Source: Luteipulveratus flavus
Lineage (GTDB): Bacteria; Actinomycetota; Actinomycetes; Actinomycetales; Dermatophilaceae
Reading direction: 5' to 3'
Assembly: GCF_029439465.1 (NCBI RefSeq)
Contig: NZ_JAROAV010000008.1
Location: 186,001-250,000, forward strand
DNA length: 64,000 bases
A program made the position numbers and the translations under genes. The notes under the pieces were generated by a model, which searched no databases, was not told the origin of the DNA, and saw only the letters and a list, made by a program, of their open reading frames with translations. Positions 47,139 to 56,120 of the stretch are shown here, piece after piece (positions within the stretch are counted from its first letter, which is position 1; each line of letters opens with the position of its first letter).

Positions 47139-47174
47139 CGCCGGCCCGCCTTCCTCGAGGAAAGCGGGCCGGCG
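47139..47174. terminator. Bidirectional hairpin after fumC
   Basis: Arms CGCCGGCCCGC (47139-47149) and GCGGGCCGGCG (47164-47174), 11 bp perfect; the inner part TTCCTCGAGGAA is itself palindromic. Separates fumC from the converging transglycosylase gene. Confidence 0.85.
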
Positions 47175-47210
47175 ACGATCAGGGTCGCGCGCGCTCGCGA
47201 GCGTGCGAGC

Positions 47211-48002
47211 TCAGTACCAGTTCAGGTCGACCGAGTGCGACCACGCACTGCAGGGGCTGCCGTAGCGCTCCTTGATGTAGCCCAGGCCCCACTCGATCTG
47301 GGTCGCGGCGTTGGTGCGCCAGTCGGAGCCGGCGGTGGCCATCTTGCTGCCCGGCAGGGCCTGGGGGATGCCGTACGCGCTGGAGGAGGGGTTGTTGGCG
47401 GAGGTGCTCCAGCCGCTCTCCTTGGTCCACAGCTTGTCGAGGCAGCTGAACTGGCTCGAGCTCCAGCCGTACGAGGCGAGCATCGAGCGGGCGATGTCCC
47501 GGGGGTCGCCGTGGCTCTGGACGCGGGGCGCGTCCTCGGTGGTGCTGCGGGAAGCCTTCTGGACCGGGGCCGGGGCGGGCTTCGGGGCGACCTTCGCGGC
47601 CACCATGTCCTGGGCCTGGCTGGTGCGCGAGGCGACCATCTGGCGCAGCGTGGTCATGCTGGCCTGGCTCGCGGACGCCTGCAGGCGGTGGGAGTCGGCC
47701 ATCCGCTTCGCCATGGCCGCGCGGTCGCGGACCGACGCCGTGCTGCGGGCGCGCGAGACGCTCTGCTGCATCGACATGACGCTGCTGCGGTCGAAGCTCT
47801 GGTAGGTGTGCGCCTTACCCGCCGGCGCGAGCGCATCCAGCCCGCTGAGGTTGCCCGAGGCCGACGCCGAGTCGAGGTCCGTGGCCGAGGCGTAGCCGGC
47901 GGCCGAGACAGCGAGCGCGGAGAGCGTGGCGGTCGCGGCGACGGCAGGGCGGCGCAGCGCAGCCTGCCGAGGGGCGCGGTGCCGTCCGACGGGTGTTGAC
48001 AT
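47211..48002 (-). CDS. Secreted transglycosylase-like cell-wall protein
   Basis: A 263-residue exported protein. Signal peptide (AVAATATLSALAVSAAGYA, about 20-40), a helical coiled region with Met/Gln/Ser (about 70-130), a Pro/Ala/Lys linker, and a C-terminal lysozyme-like domain: ARSMLASYGWSSSQFSCLDK, LWTKESGWSTSANNPSSSAY (catalytic Glu), GIPQALPGSKMATAGSDW, ending VDLNWY. Two Cys in the domain probably pair. It should cleave or bind peptidoglycan, similar in layout to resuscitation-type hydrolases. GGAGG precedes the ATG. Preceded by an unusually long leader (48003 to about 48229). Confidence 0.88.
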   Translation of the reverse strand: MSTPVGRHRAPRQAALRRPAVAATATLSALAVSAAGYASATDLDSASASGNLSGLDALAPAGKAHTYQSFDRSSVMSMQQSVSRARSTASVRDRAAMAKRMADSHRLQASASQASMTTLRQMVASRTSQAQDMVAAKVAPKPAPAPVQKASRSTTEDAPRVQSHGDPRDIARSMLASYGWSSSQFSCLDKLWTKESGWSTSANNPSSSAYGIPQALPGSKMATAGSDWRTNAATQIEWGLGYIKERYGSPCSAWSHSVDLNWY

Positions 48003-48229
48003 ACGGGGGACCTCCTGCGTCCGGGCACGCGCACGGTGGCGCCCGTGATCGGACAGAGTTTGGCGGGGTTACTGCAGGGGCGGGTGCGCACGACGACGGC
48101 GTCATGGGGGTGCCACCGACATGCACTGCGCCCCGTCGCGAGGAACGACTCCGGTCCTCGAGGCGAGACGCCAAAGGATGGTCTACCGGTGCTGCGGGGG
48201 CGGCTCACGCACGATGGGCAGCCCGTTAT
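48003..48229 (-). other. Long 5' leader, possibly structured RNA
   Basis: About 230 nt without a gene between the transglycosylase start and the direct repeats at 48230-48258. It contains several complementary GC-rich blocks, e.g. GGGCGCCACCGTGCGCGTGCCC just before the ribosome site. Genes of this type in actinobacteria often carry a c-di-AMP (ydaO) riboswitch; I cannot find the full conserved core here, so this stays a candidate only. Confidence 0.3.
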
Positions 48230-48258
48230 GAAACCGTGACCAACCCCGAAACTGTGAC
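48230..48258 (-). promoter_or_regulatory. GTCAC direct repeats upstream of transglycosylase gene
   Basis: Minus strand GTCACAGTTTC (48258-48248) and GTCACGGTTTC (48240-48230), 18 nt apart start to start. The spacing and GTCAC half-sites resemble MtrA-type direct repeats found before cell-wall hydrolase genes (inference from motif memory). Confidence 0.5.
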
Positions 48259-48356
48259 GTACATCGGGTGCTCCTGTCCAATCGCCGCGAATCTCCCGGC
48301 GCGACGGGCCCGTTCACACCGGAGCAGACCGTCGTTCGGCCGGACGCGCGCGCGAC

Positions 48357-48418
48357 GGCGCCGCGACCGTCCCGGAGAGGACGGTCGCGGCGCCGGTGCA
48401 GGCCCGCCGGAGGCGGGC
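48357..48418 (-). terminator. Tandem hairpins after phoH2
   Basis: A perfect 16-bp stem (48357-48372 with 48379-48394, 6-nt loop CGGAGA) and a GCCCGCC/GGCGGGC stem (48402-48408, 48412-48418) directly beyond the phoH2 stop. The rest of the gene-free stretch 48259-48356 shows no feature I can name. Confidence 0.85.
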
Positions 48419-48421
48419 GTA

Positions 48422-49771
48422 TCAGATCTCGCCGCCCTCGAGCAGATCGGTCACCAAGGCCGCGATCGGGCTGCGCTCGGACCGGTGCAGGGTCACGTGA
48501 CCGAACAGCGGGTGACCCTTGAGCTTCTCGATCACCGCGGCCACGCCGTCGTGCCGCCCGACGCGCAGGTTGTCCCGCTGGGCGACGTCGTGGGTCAGCA
48601 CGACCCGGGAGTTCTGCCCGATCCGCGACAGGACCGTGAGCAGGACGTTGCGCTCCAGGGACTGCGCCTCGTCCACGATCACGAACGCGTCGTGCAGCGA
48701 CCGCCCGCGGATGTGGGTGAGCGGCAGCACCTCCAGCAGCTCGCGGTCCACGACCTCCTCGACCACCTCGCGTGAGACGACGGCGTTGAGGGTGTCGAAC
48801 ACGGCCTGCGCCCAGGGGCCCATCTTGTCGTTCTCCGTGCCCGGCAGGTACCCGAGCTCCTGGCCGCCGACCGCGTACAGGGGGCGGAACACGATGACCT
48901 TGCGGTGCTGGCGTCGCTCCATCACCGCCTCCAGCCCGGCGCACATGGCCAGCGCGGACTTGCCGGTGCCTGCCCGCCCGCCGAGGCTGATGATGCCGAC
49001 GTCGGGGTCCAGCAGCATGTCCAGGGCGATGCGCTGCTCCGCGCTGCGCCCGTGCAGCCCGAACGCGTCCCGGTCGCCGCGCACCAGCCGGATGGACTTG
49101 TCGGCCATCACCCGGCCCAGGGCGCTGCCGCGCGGGCCGAGGAGCACGACGCCGGTGTTGCACGGCAGGTCCGCGGCGCTGTCCAGCTCCAGGCGACTCT
49201 GGTCGTACAGGGTCGACATCTGCTGGTCGTCGATCTCCAGCTCGGCCGTCCCCGTCCACCCGGTCTCGACGGCCAGCTCGGCCCGGTACTCCTCCGCGTG
49301 CAGCCCGACCGCCGAGGCCTTGACCCGCATCGGCAGGTCCTTGCTGACGACCGTGACGTCGCGGCCCTCGTCGGCCAGGTTGCGCGACACCGCGAGGATC
49401 CGGGTGTCGTTGTCGCCGAGGCGGAACCCGGGCGGCAGCGACTCGGTGTCGGTGTGGTTCAGCTCGACCCGCAGCGTCCCGCCCTCCCCGATCGGCACCG
49501 GGGCGTCCAGGCGCCCGTGGGTGGTGCGCAGGTCGTCCAGCGTGCGCAGCGCCTGCCGGGCGAAGTAGCCCAGCTCGGGGTGGTGGCGCTTGCCCTCGAG
49601 CTCGGTGACCACGACCACCGGCAGCACGACCTCGTGCTCGGCGAACCGGGTCAGGGCCCGCGGATCGGACAGGAGCACCGAGGTGTCCAGCACGTACGTG
49701 CGGGTCCTGGCCTTGCTGCGGGCGCGCGACGGCGACGAAGAGGAACGGGAGGACTGACGGGCAGATGCCAT
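48422..49771 (-). CDS. phoH2: PIN-PhoH fusion protein (PhoH2)
   Basis: A 449-residue fusion. After a Ser/Arg-rich N-terminus the PIN RNase domain (about 24-160) shows [40 protein letters not shown] and [15 protein letters not shown] with its acidic metal ligands. The PhoH domain (about 230-449) has [20 protein letters not shown] (Walker A), [40 protein letters not shown] (Walker B) and [13 protein letters not shown]. Mycobacterial PhoH2 unwinds and cleaves RNA. Start ATG 49771 is set by AAGGAG 7 nt upstream. Same neighbourhood as in M. tuberculosis (coaA, phoH2, fum). Confidence 0.94.
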   Translation of the reverse strand: MASARQSSRSSSSPSRARSKARTRTYVLDTSVLLSDPRALTRFAEHEVVLPVVVVTELEGKRHHPELGYFARQALRTLDDLRTTHGRLDAPVPIGEGGTLRVELNHTDTESLPPGFRLGDNDTRILAVSRNLADEGRDVTVVSKDLPMRVKASAVGLHAEEYRAELAVETGWTGTAELEIDDQQMSTLYDQSRLELDSAADLPCNTGVVLLGPRGSALGRVMADKSIRLVRGDRDAFGLHGRSAEQRIALDMLLDPDVGIISLGGRAGTGKSALAMCAGLEAVMERRQHRKVIVFRPLYAVGGQELGYLPGTENDKMGPWAQAVFDTLNAVVSREVVEEVVDRELLEVLPLTHIRGRSLHDAFVIVDEAQSLERNVLLTVLSRIGQNSRVVLTHDVAQRDNLRVGRHDGVAAVIEKLKGHPLFGHVTLHRSERSPIAALVTDLLEGGEI

Positions 49772-49996
49772 GGTCGATCTCCTTGCCGTGCCGGCGTCTC
49801 CGCCGGCCGGACCTACTCTCGGACGAGGTGCCGGGACCGGGCCTGCCACGAACGGCGGGGCCGGTGCCGGCCCTCCGTCCGGAGCGGTGATCGCTCCATG
49901 TGGTGGGCCTCCCGAACGCGGTGACGGGTGCCTCCGCGCTAGTGCGACCGTACGTCGCCGCACCCACATTGAGGAGCACAGTGGGGAGCGACGCGC

Positions 49997-50017
49997 CGAA
50001 CGTTGTGATCACGTTCG
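49997..50017. promoter_or_regulatory. CGAACGT-N7-ACGTTCG palindrome
   Basis: 7-bp perfect arms around TGTGATC, with GTGATCAC nested inside, 40 nt upstream of the HEAT protein start. The spacing is not that of a LexA box (N4). Probably an operator for the rightward gene or for phoH2; regulator unknown. The gap 49772-50056 otherwise shows nothing clear. Confidence 0.45.
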
Positions 50018-50056
50018 CCACTCGTTCACCGCCACCGTCGGTGCCATGCTGCGCAG

Positions 50057-50599
50057 GTGGCAGCGAGTGCGCGACCGACCCCGCGCGAGACGGTCGCGCA
50101 GGCCTGCGAGCGCTGGGGCGAACCCGAGGTGGCCCGTCGGTGCGCGGCCCTGATCGGCGGCGCCCACGACGGCGGGCTGGTGGCCCTGCTGGGCTCGCGG
50201 GCGGCCACGGACGAGGCGTGGATGGCCAGGTCGGTGAACCAGTACTGGATGCGGGTGTGGGGCGCCCGGGCCCTGCTGTACGCGTGGTCGACCGAGGCGG
50301 AGCCGGCGGTCGTGGCGGGCCTCGCCGACGACCACTGGCGGGTGCGCGAGATGTGCGCGAAGGTCGCCGTGCAGCGCGCCATCGGTGCCGCCGCCGACCC
50401 CGCTGCCGATCTGGTCGTCGACCCGGTCGAACGGGTGCGGGTGGCGGCGCTGCGGGTCCTCGGCGCGGTCGGTGAGGGCGAGCACGCCGCCGGCGTGCGT
50501 ACGGCGTACGACGACGACTCCCCCGCCGTGCAGCGCGCGGCCTATGCCGCCCTGCGCTCGATGAGCGAACGCCTGGACAGGGACCTGGACGAGGCGTAA
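50057..50599 (+). CDS. HEAT-repeat protein
   Basis: A 180-residue all-helical protein of HEAT-like repeats: VWGARALLYAWSTEAEPAVV, WRVREMCAKVAVQRAIGAAA, ERVRVAALRVLGAVGEGEHA and SPAVQRAAYAALRSMSERLD. Function unknown; such proteins are protein-binding scaffolds. GTG start at 50057. Its TAA overlaps an ATG (TAATG), but the following hydrolase more likely starts at 50641. Confidence 0.85.
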   Translation: MAASARPTPRETVAQACERWGEPEVARRCAALIGGAHDGGLVALLGSRAATDEAWMARSVNQYWMRVWGARALLYAWSTEAEPAVVAGLADDHWRVREMCAKVAVQRAIGAAADPAADLVVDPVERVRVAALRVLGAVGEGEHAAGVRTAYDDDSPAVQRAAYAALRSMSERLDRDLDEA

Positions 50600-50640
50600 T
50601 GCGCTGGTCGCCCACCGGGTCCTCCCCTACCGTCGGCCGG

Positions 50641-51408
50641 ATGATCGCGTATGAGCTCGCCGGTACGGCGCAGGACAACGACCCCTACGACGTGGTGCTG
50701 CTGGTGCACGCGGGCGTCGCCGACCGCCGCATGTGGGAGCCGCAGTGGCAGCCCCTGACCGAGCGGCACCGCGTCGTCCGGGCGGACCTGCCCGGCTTCG
50801 GCGAGACGCCTCTGGAGCCGGGCGAGGCGTCCTTCACCGGGACGTTGCGGGAGGTGCTGGACCAGGTGGGCGCGCGGCGGGCGGCCGTGGTCGCGTCGTC
50901 CTTCGGCGGCCGTGTCGCCCTGGAGCTCGCGGCCACCTCCCCGGACCTGGTCGAGCGGCTGGTGCTCCTCGCACCCGACGTTCCCGGCGCGGAGCCGAGC
51001 GCCGACATGCGGGCGTTCGGCGAGCAGGAGGACGCCTTGCTGGAGAAGGGGGACGTGGCCGGCGCGACCGAGCTCAACGTGCGCACCTGGCTCGGCCCCG
51101 AGGCCGACGACGCGGCCCGCGACCTCCTCCGGGCGATGCAGCAGCGCGCGTTCGAGGTCCAGCTGGCTGCCGACGAGTGGGACGACCCGCCCCGGCTGGT
51201 CTGGGCCGACACGGACGTGCACGCGATCAGCGCGCGGACGGTGGTCGTGTCCGGGTCCCACGACCTGTCGGGGTTCCGGGAGAGGGCGTTCGACCTCGCG
51301 GCGCGGATCCCCGGGGCGACGCACCGGGAGCTGCCGTGGGCGGGCCACCTCCCGAACCTGGAGCGGCCCGCGGAGATCACCGGCCTCCTCATGGACGTCC
51401 TCGGCTGA
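50641..51408 (+). CDS. Alpha/beta hydrolase
   Basis: A 255-residue alpha/beta-fold enzyme: VVLLVHAGVADRRMWEPQW (oxyanion region), VRADLPGFGETPL, nucleophile elbow AAVVASSFGGRVALELAAT (Ser; the elbow reads ASSFGG instead of GxSxG), Asp in VVVSGSHDLSGF and His in LPWAGHLPNLERP. Intact triad, substrate unknown. TACCGT 7 nt before the ATG at 50641 suggests a leaderless mRNA and supports this start over the ATG at 50599. Ends at a bidirectional hairpin. Confidence 0.9.
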   Translation: MIAYELAGTAQDNDPYDVVLLVHAGVADRRMWEPQWQPLTERHRVVRADLPGFGETPLEPGEASFTGTLREVLDQVGARRAAVVASSFGGRVALELAATSPDLVERLVLLAPDVPGAEPSADMRAFGEQEDALLEKGDVAGATELNVRTWLGPEADDAARDLLRAMQQRAFEVQLAADEWDDPPRLVWADTDVHAISARTVVVSGSHDLSGFRERAFDLAARIPGATHRELPWAGHLPNLERPAEITGLLMDVLG

Positions 51409-51410
51409 CG

Positions 51411-51440
51411 GTCACGCGGCGGGTGGCCGCGCCGCGTGAC
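51411..51440. terminator. Bidirectional hairpin
   Basis: GTCACGCGGC (51411-51420) pairs with GCCGCGTGAC (51431-51440), 10-nt loop, between the convergent hydrolase and Fpg/Nei genes. Confidence 0.8.
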
Positions 51441-51448
51441 GGCCGCCC

Positions 51449-52270
51449 TCACTGCTCCTTCGAGCACCACCAGGTGGTGCGACCGCCGACGACGCCCCTG
51501 CGCATCGGCGCGCCGCACCGCGGACAGTCGGCTCCCCGCTTCCGGTACGGGATCACCTCGCCGGTGTGCACGCCACCCCGCTTCAGCGCTCGCCTGATCG
51601 CGGTCCGCAGCGAGCGGTGCAGCACGGTCACCCGGTCGGGCTCGATCTCGTCTGCGGGCCGGTGCGGGTCGAGCTCGGCCTGCCAGAGCACCTCGTCGGC
51701 GAGCAGGTTGCCGACGCCGGCGAGCGCGTGCTGGTCCAGCAGCCGGGCCTTCAGCGGCGCCCGGCTGCGGCTCAGGATCTCGCGGAGCTCGCGCAGGCCG
51801 ACCTCACCGGCGTCGGGCCCGAGCCGGTCCAGGTCCGGTTCCAGGTAGACGCGCCCGAGGCGGCGCTTGTCGAACAGCCGCAGGGACCCGCCGTCCTCGA
51901 ACCGGAGCGTGAAGCGGTCCCACTCCGGCTTGTGCCGCGCCGAGGACCGCGTCCGGGTCCCGACGTAGTCACCGCCCTCGTCGGAGCCGGTCGGTCCGTC
52001 GACCAGGATCCGGCCCGCCATCCCGAGATGGAGCGCCAGCACCGGCCCGGGTGTTCGCGACCGGCCCACGCCCGAGGTCTCGCACCACATCAGCTTGCCG
52101 CGGCGGTGGGCGCTGGTCAGCCGGCGACCGACCAGCGCCTCGCGGATCTCGCCCCGGCGATGGGGCCGGCAGACGTACCCGTCGGCGTCGTCGACGTCCT
52201 CGATGCGTCGGTGCAGGGCGGACCGCTCGATGACGGCGCGGGCGGACTCGACCTCGGGCAGCTCCGGCAC
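51449..52270 (-). CDS. Fpg/Nei-family DNA glycosylase with altered zinc finger
   Basis: Base-excision repair glycosylase/AP lyase, 273 residues. N-terminal catalytic MPELPEVESARAVI (Pro2, Glu3), the conserved Lys in HRRGKLMWCE, H2TH region APLKARLLDQHALAGVGNLL ADEVLW, and a C-terminal finger CPRCGAPMRR ... GRTTWWCSKEQ. The finger normally ends CxxCQ; here the fourth Cys is Glu (CSKEQ). GVGNLLADEVLW is the family hallmark Asn. It probably removes oxidised bases; Fpg or Nei specificity cannot be decided. Follows the CsdA-like gene with a 1-nt gap. Confidence 0.9.
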   Translation of the reverse strand: MPELPEVESARAVIERSALHRRIEDVDDADGYVCRPHRRGEIREALVGRRLTSAHRRGKLMWCETSGVGRSRTPGPVLALHLGMAGRILVDGPTGSDEGGDYVGTRTRSSARHKPEWDRFTLRFEDGGSLRLFDKRRLGRVYLEPDLDRLGPDAGEVGLRELREILSRSRAPLKARLLDQHALAGVGNLLADEVLWQAELDPHRPADEIEPDRVTVLHRSLRTAIRRALKRGGVHTGEVIPYRKRGADCPRCGAPMRRGVVGGRTTWWCSKEQ

Positions 52271-52271
52271 G

Positions 52272-53513
52272 TCAGCGCTTCAGGGTGCGGGCGAGCTGCG
52301 CCAGGAGCCGGTCGACGTCATCGGCGCTGGTGTACGGCGCGAGGCCGATCCGCAGACCGCCGGTGTCGCCGAGACCGAGGTGCCGGGAGGTGTCCAGCGC
52401 GTAGAAGTGCCCGGCCGGGGCGTTGATGTCGGCGGCGGCGAGGGTGTCCCGTACGGCCGTGGCCTCGTGACCGTCGAAGGTCAGCAGCAGGGTCGGCGTC
52501 CGACGCGCAGCACGCGACCACACGGTCACCCCGGGCAGCTCCCCCGCGCCGGTCTCGAGGCGGCGCAGCAGCTCGGCCTCGTGCTGCTCCAGCGCCGTCA
52601 TGGACGCGAGCAGCCGGCTCCGGCGGCCGGTGCCGCTTCCCGGTGCCAGTCCGGCCAGGAAGTCGATCGCCGCGGTGGTGCCGGCGAGCAGCTCGTACGG
52701 CAGGGTCCCGAGCTCGAACCGCTCCGGCACTCGGTCCGAGGAGGGCACCAGCTTGTCGGGCTCGAGCTCCTCGAGCAGCTCCGGACGGCCGTACAGCACG
52801 CCGTGGTGCGGCCCGAGGAACTTGTACGGCGAGCAGGCGAAGAAGTCCGCGCCGAGGGCCCGGACGTCGACCGGGGCGTGCGGGGTCAGGTGCACGCCGT
52901 CCACGTGCAGCAGCGCTCCGGCGGCGTGGACGACCTCGGCGATGCCCGGGATGTCTGGGCGGGTGCCGATCAGGTTCGAGGCGCCGGTCACCGCGACCAG
53001 TCGGGTCCGCGGGCCGAGCACCCGCTCGACCTGCGCCGGCTCCAGCTCGCCGGTCGTCGGGTCGAAGTCGGCCCAGCGCACCTGCACCTCGCGGGCCTGG
53101 GCGGCCAGGACCCACGGCCGGATGTTCGCGTCGTGGTCCAGCCGGCTCACCACCACCTCGTCGCCGGGCGACCAGCGCTTGGCGAGCGTGCGGGCGAGGT
53201 CGAAGGTGTTCTGGGTCATGCTGCGGCCCAGCACCACTCCCCCGGGCTCGCCGCCGAGCAGGTCGGCGAGGGCCTGACGCGCGGCGACGACGACGGCGTC
53301 CGCAACGCACTCGGACGCGGTGACCGAGCCGCGGTTGGAGATCGGCCCGGTCATGGTGTCGGCGATCGCCCGGCCCACCACGTCCGGGGTCTGCGAACCG
53401 CCCGGTCCGTCGAAGTACGCCGTCCCGCCGGCCAGCGACGGGAAGTGCGACCGAACCCGGTCGACGTCGTACCGGGTGGCGGTGGCGAGAGCGATCGGGC
53501 CTGCGTCGGTCAT
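52272..53513 (-). CDS. Cysteine desulfurase-like aminotransferase
   Basis: A 413-residue fold-type I PLP enzyme of the class V / CsdA-like group: YFDGPGGSQTPDVVGRAI, SMTQNTFDLARTLAKRW, VSRLDHDANIRPWVLAAQ, LHVDGVHLTPHAPVDVRALG and the PLP lysine in FACSPYKFLGPHHGVLYG. The mobile active-site Cys loop of true desulfurases is not evident, so the reaction may differ (family is usually named cysteine desulfurase-like). Starts 48 nt after the MFS stop; runs into the Fpg/Nei gene. Confidence 0.88.
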   Translation of the reverse strand: MTDAGPIALATATRYDVDRVRSHFPSLAGGTAYFDGPGGSQTPDVVGRAIADTMTGPISNRGSVTASECVADAVVVAARQALADLLGGEPGGVVLGRSMTQNTFDLARTLAKRWSPGDEVVVSRLDHDANIRPWVLAAQAREVQVRWADFDPTTGELEPAQVERVLGPRTRLVAVTGASNLIGTRPDIPGIAEVVHAAGALLHVDGVHLTPHAPVDVRALGADFFACSPYKFLGPHHGVLYGRPELLEELEPDKLVPSSDRVPERFELGTLPYELLAGTTAAIDFLAGLAPGSGTGRRSRLLASMTALEQHEAELLRRLETGAGELPGVTVWSRAARRTPTLLLTFDGHEATAVRDTLAAADINAPAGHFYALDTSRHLGLGDTGGLRIGLAPYTSADDVDRLLAQLARTLKR

Positions 53514-53561
53514 GCGTGCTCCTTCGTGTCGTTCGCTGATCAGGGCAGTGTCGCGGGTCGG

Positions 53562-55055
53562 TCAGGCGGGCTCGGGCAGCGCCGGCTCGCGGCGCCAGGA
53601 CCAGACCGCCACGGCCGTCGCGGTGAGCAGCAGCACCATCGAGATGCCGAGCGCGACGCGCAGCGCCGACCCCGGGTCGTCCAGCCGGCCGACGGCGATC
53701 TGGTAAGTGGTCATGACGAGCGCCGCGCCGATGGAGGCGCCGATCCGCTGGCCGGTCTGCAGGGCACCTCCGGCCGCGCCGCCCATCCGGGTGGGCACGG
53801 AGGCCAGCGAGAGGGTGATGTTCGGTGAGACCACGCCGCCGCCACCGAGCCCGGCGACCAGCAGGGGCAGCGCGAGCAGCCAGAACCGGCCGTCGGCCTG
53901 CGCCGCGGGGGCGAGCACGACGATGCCGGCCAGCCCGACGACCATGACGACCAGGGCGATCACGGTCAGCACCCGCCCGACGCGGCTGACCAGCCGCCCG
54001 GCGAGCGGCGCGGCGATCGCCGAGCCCGCGGCGAACGGCGTCAGCAGCAGCCCGGCGTGCAGCGCCGAGTAGCCCAGGCCCTCCTGCAGGTAGACGCTCA
54101 GCACCAGGAACACCCCGGTGAACCCGGTGAAGTAGATGCTTCCGATGAGGACGCCGCTGGCGTACCCGGTCACCTCCCGCAGCAGCCCCAGGTCGAGCAG
54201 GGGCGCGCCGCCCGTACGGACCATGCGCTGCTCCCAGCGCACGAACCCGACCGCGAGGACGGGGACGAGCGCGAGCAGCAGGAGCGGCAGCCGGCTGCCG
54301 CTCTCGAGGTTGACCACCGGGTAGAGCACGGCCAGCACGGTCGCTCCGAGCAGGGCGGCGCCGACCAGGTCCAGCCGGGTGTCGGGCGGACCGTCGTCCG
54401 CACTGCGCTCGGGCACGAGCCGCGCGATCGCGGCCAGCAGGACCAGGCCGATCGGCACGTTGACCAGGAAGATCCAGCGCCAGCCGGTGTCCTCCCCGAA
54501 CGCCGCGATCAGCAGCCCGCCGATCACCGGGCCGATGGCCGACGACACCGAGACCGTGAACCCGAACAGCCCGAAGGCGATCCCACGCTCGGGCCCGCGG
54601 AACAGCGACTGGATCAGCCCGGAGCTCTGCGGCGTCAGCAGGCCCGCGGCGAACCCCTGCACCAGCCGCGCCGTGACCACGACGGCGACGTTCGGGGCGA
54701 GGCCGGTGGCGGCGCTGGCGAGGATGAACCCGGTCAGCCCGATCAGCATCAGCCGCCGCCGGCCCCACGCGTCGCCGAGCCGGCCGCCGGTCACCAGGAC
54801 GAGTCCGAGGGCGAGGGCGTACCCCGACACGACCCACTGGATCTGGGCCGCCGAGGTCCGCAGGCCCTGCTGCATGGACGGGATCGCGACGTTCACGATC
54901 GTGACGTCCAGCAGGACCATGAAGCCGACGGTCAGGGTGACCCCGAGGATGCGCCAGCGACGCGGGTCCGGCGGGTCCGCCGCCTCCTCGCCCGACGGGC
55001 TCGACGGGTCCGACTCACGCGTTCCCGCGGAGTCCTCCGATCCCAGTCGGCGCAC
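53562..55055 (-). CDS. MFS drug:H+ antiporter, DHA2 (14-TM) type
   Basis: A 497-residue transporter of the EmrB/QacA group. Motif D1 region GFMVLLDVTIVNVAIPSMQQ, motif A GGRLGDAWGRRRLMLIG, and motif C-like SAIGPVIGGLLI. About 14 hydrophobic segments. Exports hydrophobic or cationic compounds; substrate unknown. Charged Ser/Pro/Asp-rich N-terminus is cytoplasmic. Lies 9 nt after the alcohol dehydrogenase stop, so both are in one leftward unit. Confidence 0.92.
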   Translation of the reverse strand: MRRLGSEDSAGTRESDPSSPSGEEAADPPDPRRWRILGVTLTVGFMVLLDVTIVNVAIPSMQQGLRTSAAQIQWVVSGYALALGLVLVTGGRLGDAWGRRRLMLIGLTGFILASAATGLAPNVAVVVTARLVQGFAAGLLTPQSSGLIQSLFRGPERGIAFGLFGFTVSVSSAIGPVIGGLLIAAFGEDTGWRWIFLVNVPIGLVLLAAIARLVPERSADDGPPDTRLDLVGAALLGATVLAVLYPVVNLESGSRLPLLLLALVPVLAVGFVRWEQRMVRTGGAPLLDLGLLREVTGYASGVLIGSIYFTGFTGVFLVLSVYLQEGLGYSALHAGLLLTPFAAGSAIAAPLAGRLVSRVGRVLTVIALVVMVVGLAGIVVLAPAAQADGRFWLLALPLLVAGLGGGGVVSPNITLSLASVPTRMGGAAGGALQTGQRIGASIGAALVMTTYQIAVGRLDDPGSALRVALGISMVLLLTATAVAVWSWRREPALPEPA

Positions 55056-55064
55056 GGCCGTCGG

Positions 55065-56120
55065 TCAGGCGGCGCCGGTGAAGGTGCTCGCGTCGATCAC
55101 GGCGCGGTAGCGCACCTTTCCCGCCACCACCTTGTCGTAGTAGTCGTCGACCTGGTCGGCCGAGATCAGCTCGACCGTCGCGGTGATGTCGTGCTCGGCG
55201 CAGAAGTCGAGCATCTCCTGCGTCTGGGGCAGGCCGCCGACCATCGAGCCGGCGATCGACCGGCGGTAGGTCAGCAGGGAGAACGCGCTGCTGGTCAGCG
55301 AGTCGCTCGGCGCACCGAGGTTGACCATCGTGCCGCCGCGGCCGAGCAGACCCAGGTAGGCGTCCAGGTCGATCGCGTCGCCGACCGTGTTCAGCAGCAG
55401 GTCGAACGACCCGGCGAGGTCCTCGAAGACCGACTCGTCCTCGGTCGCGCGGTAGTCCTTGGCGCCGAACGCCAGCCCGTCCTCCTTCTTGGAGTCGGTA
55501 CGGCTGAGCACGGTGACGTCGGCGCCCAGCGCGGCAGCGATCTTGACCGCGACGTGGCCGAGGCCGCCCATCCCGATCACGCCGACCGACACCCCGGGCC
55601 CGGCGCCGTACCGCTTGAGCGGGTTGTACGTCGTGATGCCGGCGCACAGCAGCGGCGTCGTCGCGGCGAGGTCGACCCCGTCCGGGATCTTCACCACGAA
55701 GTGGTCGCGGACGACGACCTGGCCGCTGTAGCCGCCGTACGTCAGCTCGCCGTGATAGTCCTCGCTCGCGTACGTCTGGATGACGCCGCGCTCGCAGAAC
55801 TGCTCCTCGCCGTCCTTGCAGGCAGCGCACTCCAGGCAGGAGTCGACGAAGCAGCCGACGCCCACGACGTCGCCGACGGAGTGGCGGGAGACCTCCGAGC
55901 CGACCTCGGCGACGGTGCCGATGATCTCGTGGCCCGGCGTGATCGGGAACGGTCGCTCACCCCACTCGCCGCGCACCGTGTGGATGTCGCTGTGGCAGAT
56001 GCCGGCGTAGGTGATCTCGATCCGGACGTCGTCCGGTCGCAGGTCGCGGCGGGTCAGGTCGATGTTCTCGAACCGGGCTCCGGCCTCGGGGACGGACAGG
56101 GCGGGAGTGGTGGTCGTCAA
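55065..56120 (-). CDS. Zinc-dependent NADP alcohol/aldehyde dehydrogenase
   Basis: A 351-residue zinc MDR enzyme of the cinnamyl-alcohol-dehydrogenase-like group: catalytic zinc ligands in YAGICHSDIHTVRGEWG and ITPGHEIIGTVAEVG, structural zinc cluster CLECAACKDGEEQFCERG, Rossmann motif VIGMGGLGHVAVKIAAALGA. These enzymes reduce a broad range of aldehydes with NADPH. ATG 56120. First gene of a probable unit with the MFS pump, the CsdA-like enzyme and the glycosylase. Confidence 0.94.
   Translation of the reverse strand: MTTTTPALSVPEAGARFENIDLTRRDLRPDDVRIEITYAGICHSDIHTVRGEWGERPFPITPGHEIIGTVAEVGSEVSRHSVGDVVGVGCFVDSCLECAACKDGEEQFCERGVIQTYASEDYHGELTYGGYSGQVVVRDHFVVKIPDGVDLAATTPLLCAGITTYNPLKRYGAGPGVSVGVIGMGGLGHVAVKIAAALGADVTVLSRTDSKKEDGLAFGAKDYRATEDESVFEDLAGSFDLLLNTVGDAIDLDAYLGLLGRGGTMVNLGAPSDSLTSSAFSLLTYRRSIAGSMVGGLPQTQEMLDFCAEHDITATVELISADQVDDYYDKVVAGKVRYRAVIDASTFTGAA

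Noticed and set aside
48003-48260. Firm c-di-AMP riboswitch call
   Set aside because: The context fits, but I could not locate the full conserved core by eye; left as a low-confidence leader.
49997-50017. CGAACGT-N7-ACGTTCG read as a second LexA box
   Set aside because: Arms resemble the SOS half-site, but the spacing is 7 rather than 4, so the LexA consensus is not met.
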